Assembly: GCA_964611585.1 (NCBI GenBank)
Contig: CAZTAK010000086.1
Span: forward strand, 1 to 9,135
DNA from: CAZTAK01 sp964611585
Lineage (GTDB): Bacteria; Pseudomonadota; Alphaproteobacteria; SHVP01
Reading direction: 5' to 3'
Length of the DNA: 9,135 bases
The notes under the pieces are model-generated. The model had not been told where the DNA came from and searched no databases. It worked only from the letters and a program-made list of their open reading frames with translations. Positions 6,428 through 9,135 of the stretch are shown piece by piece. Every line of letters begins with the position of its first letter. Position 1 is the stretch's first letter. Both the position numbers and the translations under genes were made by a program.

Positions 6428-6855
6428 ATCGCGCCAAGAGATTACACTCGATCTTGCCGCAGAAATTTGGGCTCGATGGCTCGCAGCCGCCAAACCTGCG
6501 CTTTGTGCGGCCATCAGAAATATTGCCGAGGCCCGCGAGCAGAATTCCCGCGGCGGCCGTGATCCTGGTCGGCCTGGCACCAATCCCCAGGGGCAGTAAG
6601 GGGCAATATCGGCGGCCGGCCGTCGGGAGGTGCTCGACGAGCATGATTGCCGCTTCGTCGATCTACCGCGGCGCCGGCGGGCGGGCGGCGAACGTTTGAT
6701 CAAGAGGGGCGTTCCCGGACCAGCCGCGATACCGCCCTACGAAAGGCCCAATGAGGCCGGTCTTTTCATTGAATTTCTTTTGCGCATGACGCACTGACCT
6801 GCCCCCACGAAGTGGTCCATCTCCTATGAGAGAGTCTGGCGCGGGAGGTGGTGTG
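6428..6855. other. 428-base stretch between tRNA-Cys and nrfD; no gene seen
   Basis: No open frame here looks like a real protein. There is no clear intrinsic terminator behind the tRNA; a 4-bp GGCC/GGCC stem followed by TCTTTT (6745-6766) is too weak to call. Short inverted elements occur (TTGATCAA near 6695, TGCG-N5-CGCA at 6780-6792). I find no convincing -10/-35 pair for the nrfD operon, although its promoter should lie here. Confidence 0.5.
6844..6849 (+). promoter_or_regulatory. Ribosome binding site deciding the nrfD start
   Basis: GGAGGT lies 6 bases before the ATG at 6856, ideal spacing. An in-frame ATG at 6826 would add 10 hydrophilic residues and would place this motif inside the coding region, so 6856 is preferred. 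Confidence 0.75.
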
Positions 6856-8034
6856 ATGCTGCCGACCGATGCCTTGGTGAATTACGTTTTTCCCAACAAC
6901 ATGCAGATCTGGTGGGAGCTGCCGATCGTCATCTACCCCTACATCACCGGGTTGATCGCCGGCGCCTTCGTGGTGTCGAGTCTCTACCACGTCTTCAAAA
7001 TCGAAGACTTCAAGAGTGTTGCGAACTTCGCACTTGTGGCGTCGTTCTGTTTCGGCCTGTTCGCAGGCACGCCGCTACTCACCCATCTCGGGCAACCGCA
7101 GCGGGCCTGGGAAATCTTCGTCACCCCCCACACCACGTCGGCGATGAGCGTATTCGGATACGTCTATGCGGGCTACATGTTGTTGCTGACGATCGAACTC
7201 TGGGTGGTGTACCGGACATTCTTCATTCAGCGGGCCAACGAGACCGCCGGTCTGGGGAGCCTGGTTTGGCGGATCCTGGCGCTTGGCCTGACAACGGACA
7301 ACCCGGAGTCCGAGCGCGTCGATCACCGTGTAATTTCGATTCTTGCCGGCATCGGTATCCCCTGGGCGTTCCTGCTGCACGGCTATGTCGGCTTCATTTT
7401 CGGATCGGTGAAGGCGATTTCGTGGTGGGCGACGGCGCTACAACCGATCATCTTTTTGTCGTCGGCGGTGGTCAGCGGCATGGCCATTCTGGTGCTGATG
7501 TACACGTTCATTTGCTGGCGCACCCGCAGGCCCTACGAATTTCCGATGATCAGGAGGCTGATCGCGATCCTTTTTGCGGTGTTCGTGATCGACTGGGCAT
7601 TGGAAATTCTGGAAATCGTCCACCTCTCCTATCAAAGAGCCCACGAATGGTCGGTTATCAAACCGTTGCTTCTGGGCCCCTTGTCGGGCAGCTACATTGT
7701 CTGGCAGATCGTCATTCTGTCGGCGACCCCGGTGCTGATGATCGCCTACGCCGTGCTGATCACCAGGCGCGACAAAGTCATGCTCATCCTCGCCAGTTTC
7801 TTGCTGCTGATGCAGGTTCTGTTCATGCGGTTCAACGTGGTGATCGGAGGCCAGATGATTTCCAAATCGGATCGCGGGTTTACCGAATTCGAATGGGAAT
7901 TCTTCTCACGGGAAGGCGTCATCGTGGTTGCCATCCTGTTTATTGGGCCCTTCGTCGCCTACTACATCATCAGCCGGTTTATTCCCGTTTTCGGCGATGC
8001 CCGTACCAAGGGGGGGGCAGGTGAGCAGGCATGA
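6856..8034 (+). CDS. NrfD/PsrC-family membrane subunit (quinone-interacting)
   Basis: The 392-residue integral inner membrane protein has about eight to ten hydrophobic segments (for instance 23-47, 57-75, 97-119, 159-184, 195-220, 234-256, 280-302, 307-327, 354-374). NrfD/PsrC proteins exchange electrons with membrane quinones as part of oxidoreductase complexes. Family marks include HLGQPQRAWEIFVTP (77-91), HGYVGFIFGSVKAISWW (175-191) and MRFNVVIGGQ (324-333). The style is closer to the DsrP/HmcC branch than to short NrfD, but this is a judgement by eye. NrfD proteins normally work with a four-cluster iron-sulfur subunit; none is encoded here. Instead the stop overlaps the start of a tetraheme cytochrome (ATGA, 8031-8034), implying coupled translation and a shared complex. 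An eight-G tract (8010-8017) lies near the 3' end. Specific redox partner and substrate unknown. Confidence 0.9.
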   Translation: MLPTDALVNYVFPNNMQIWWELPIVIYPYITGLIAGAFVVSSLYHVFKIEDFKSVANFALVASFCFGLFAGTPLLTHLGQPQRAWEIFVTPHTTSAMSVFGYVYAGYMLLLTIELWVVYRTFFIQRANETAGLGSLVWRILALGLTTDNPESERVDHRVISILAGIGIPWAFLLHGYVGFIFGSVKAISWWATALQPIIFLSSAVVSGMAILVLMYTFICWRTRRPYEFPMIRRLIAILFAVFVIDWALEILEIVHLSYQRAHEWSVIKPLLLGPLSGSYIVWQIVILSATPVLMIAYAVLITRRDKVMLILASFLLLMQVLFMRFNVVIGGQMISKSDRGFTEFEWEFFSREGVIVVAILFIGPFVAYYIISRFIPVFGDARTKGGAGEQA

Positions 8035-8669
8035 CCTCGTCAAACGACGCCGGTTCGCCGCCTGACGATGGCTCCCGGCCGGACCGGCCGCCCGGCAGAT
8101 TCAAAAGGCTGGGCCGGTGGTTCTGGGCGCGGCCGCTCTATATGATTGCGACGATACTCGTCGTCGGCGGCGCTGCCGGGGTTGCCGCCTGGGGCGGATT
8201 TACGATCGTGATCGCCAAATCCAACACGCTTGAGTTCTGCGTGTCCTGCCACGAGATGCGCGAAAACATCTTCGTCGAATACAAGCAAACCATCCACTAC
8301 AGCAACCGGACCGGCGTGCGCGCCATATGCGCGGACTGCCACGTCCCAAAGGCCTGGATTCCGAAAATCATCCGCAAAATAGCCTCCAGCCACGAGCTGT
8401 TTCACCATTTGGCCGGGGACTTCGAAACGCGCGAGGAATTCGATTCGGTGCGGCTGGAATTGGCGGAAAAGGTCTGGGATACGATGGTAGCGAGCGATTC
8501 CAAGCCCTGCCGCAATTGTCATTCGAGACCGGCGATGGCGATTCACCTTCAAAGCCGGCGCGCGCAGGAAAAGATGCAAGAGGGCCTGGAAGCCGGCAAG
8601 ACCTGCATCGAATGTCACAAAGGCATTGCCCACAAATTACCGGCGGAATTGCTAGACGACGATGACTGA
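8031..8669 (+). CDS. NapC/NirT-family membrane-anchored tetraheme cytochrome c
   Basis: The 212-residue protein is a quinol dehydrogenase-type cytochrome anchored by one N-terminal helix (about 36-60) with hemes in the periplasm. Four CxxCH sites are present at residues 70-74, 100-104, 160-164 and 192-196. The first has the CxxCHxM form (CVSCHEM), as in NrfH/NapC, where Met can be the heme 1 ligand. HYSNRTGVRAICADCHVPK and CHKGIAHKLP are close to NapC/TorC/NirT. NapC proteins pass electrons from quinol to periplasmic reductases such as NapAB, NirS or TorA. No such reductase is in view; the direct partner appears to be the overlapping NrfD-type gene. It carries a proline-rich cytoplasmic head (about 1-25) and an acidic DDDD tail. 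Family assignment is strong; the exact pathway is unknown, so no symbol. Confidence 0.92.
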   Translation: MTSSNDAGSPPDDGSRPDRPPGRFKRLGRWFWARPLYMIATILVVGGAAGVAAWGGFTIVIAKSNTLEFCVSCHEMRENIFVEYKQTIHYSNRTGVRAICADCHVPKAWIPKIIRKIASSHELFHHLAGDFETREEFDSVRLELAEKVWDTMVASDSKPCRNCHSRPAMAIHLQSRRAQEKMQEGLEAGKTCIECHKGIAHKLPAELLDDDD

Positions 8670-8686
8670 CTATTCAGCCCGCCTTG

Positions 8687-8700
8687 GCGCGGCGCCGCGC
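8687..8700. other. 14-bp perfect GC palindrome after the cytochrome gene
   Basis: GCGCGGCGCCGCGC is its own reverse complement, 18 bases past the cytochrome stop. It has no T-run and little room for a loop, so it is weak as an intrinsic terminator. It may be chance in GC-rich DNA. Confidence 0.3.
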
Positions 8701-8762
8701 GAGCCGCCGCTCAGAGCTCTAGGGTCCGGACTCAATTAAGCCACCATGTCACGATAGCCGCC

Positions 8763-9135
8763 ATGGCGCGACTTGTGTTTCAGATCGGCAGCATCGAGCT
8801 TGCGGCGGAGACCCTCGAAACGCCGACCGCGAGCGCGATCGTTGCGGCGGTCCCGTTCGAATCAGAGGCCCAAACCTGGGGCGAAGAGGTCTATTTCGAA
8901 GCGCCGGTCTCTGCTCCGCTGGAGGCCGACGCGCGCGACGTGGTCGAACCGGGCGAGTTCGCCTTCTAGGTCAAGGGGAGCGCGATCGCTATCGGATTCG
9001 GACGCATGCCGGTTTCGCGCGGAAATGAAATCCGTCTCGCCGCCGCCACCAACATCTGGGCGCGGGCGCTCGGGGACGTGCGGACGCTCGAAGCCGTCAA
9101 ACCCGGCGACCGCGTCCGCGTATCATCGGCCGGTT
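8763..9135 (+). pseudogene. Cyclophilin-like fold protein (TM1367/PF04126 type), in-frame TAG, runs off right edge
   Basis: The frame gives a small beta-barrel protein like Thermotoga TM1367: an N-terminal strand ARLVFQIGSIELAAE, the hallmark PFESEAQTWGEEVYF (31-45), DVVEPGEFAF, then after the stop VKGSAIAIGFGRMPVSRGNE, AAATNIWARALGD and KPGDRVRVSSA. All of this is in one frame, interrupted only by TAG at 8967-8969 (codon 69). Relatives have Trp in this place (GDVGYWPPGKALCLFFG-like, from memory), so TGG to TAG is a one-base change. As written, a 68-residue fragment would be made. No clear Shine-Dalgarno precedes the ATG. It follows the cytochrome by 93 bases on the same strand, but a shared transcript is uncertain. 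The family's biochemical role is not established. Truth of the stop needs reads. Confidence 0.75.

Noticed and set aside
6694..6702. TTGATCAA as an FNR-type site before nrfD
   Set aside because: The FNR site needs TTGAT-N4-ATCAA; here the half sites overlap with no spacer.
6335..6703. Minus-strand open frames across the tRNA-Cys, with GPESNRCTRLCRPLRSH-like or ARTGIEPVYTALQAAA-like peptides
   Set aside because: These are the well-known false proteins made by translating tRNA genes backwards.
6741..6766. Terminator behind the tRNA (GGCC-N6-GGCC then TCTTTT)
   Set aside because: Only a 4-bp self-complementary stem, with intervening GG before the T-run and 300 bases from the tRNA.

Overview
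The window looks like a piece of a GC-rich alphaproteobacterial chromosome. The best evidence is the leftward gene order pcm-like methyltransferase, tolC, popZ/DUF2497, valS, which I recall as an alphaproteobacterial neighbourhood, and a PopZ-type protein, a family found mainly in that class. Genus cannot be told; a Rhodospirillales-like or related lineage is a guess.

Left arm, all on the minus strand (5642 down to 1): a PomA/MotA-type and a PomB/MotB-type flagellar stator pair, then a pcm-family SAM methyltransferase with its own plausible sigma-70 promoter, a TolC-type outer membrane channel, a PopZ-family polar organiser with a long Pro-Glu repeat, and the N-terminal third-or-less of valyl-tRNA synthetase, which runs off the left edge. 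The popZ-valS gap carries a 13-base motif three times (two direct, one inverted) that can fold into a long hairpin or pair instead with the valS initiation region.

Middle (5643-6855): two long stretches without a convincing protein gene, flanking a tRNA-Cys(GCA) with a well-formed promoter (TTGACC, 17 bp, TATACA). This is also where the coding strand switches.

Right arm, plus strand (6856-9135): an NrfD/PsrC-type quinone-interacting membrane protein translationally coupled (ATGA overlap) to a membrane-anchored tetraheme NapC/NirT cytochrome c. No iron-sulfur or catalytic subunit is in view. A cyclophilin-like (TM1367/PF04126-type) gene follows and runs off the right edge.

Three genes carry clean lesions. 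motA and motB each lack a single G (restoring one base gives full-length family-like proteins of 268 and 256 residues), and the cyclophilin-like gene has TAG at the place where relatives have a conserved Trp. The motB lesion lies in an in-phase G-GGG-GGC heptamer, so -1 recoding is formally possible, but the motA lesion has no such site. Sequence error or a decaying motility locus is therefore the simpler reading. The most novel candidates are the orphan nrfD-napC electron-transfer pair and the repeat-built valS leader.
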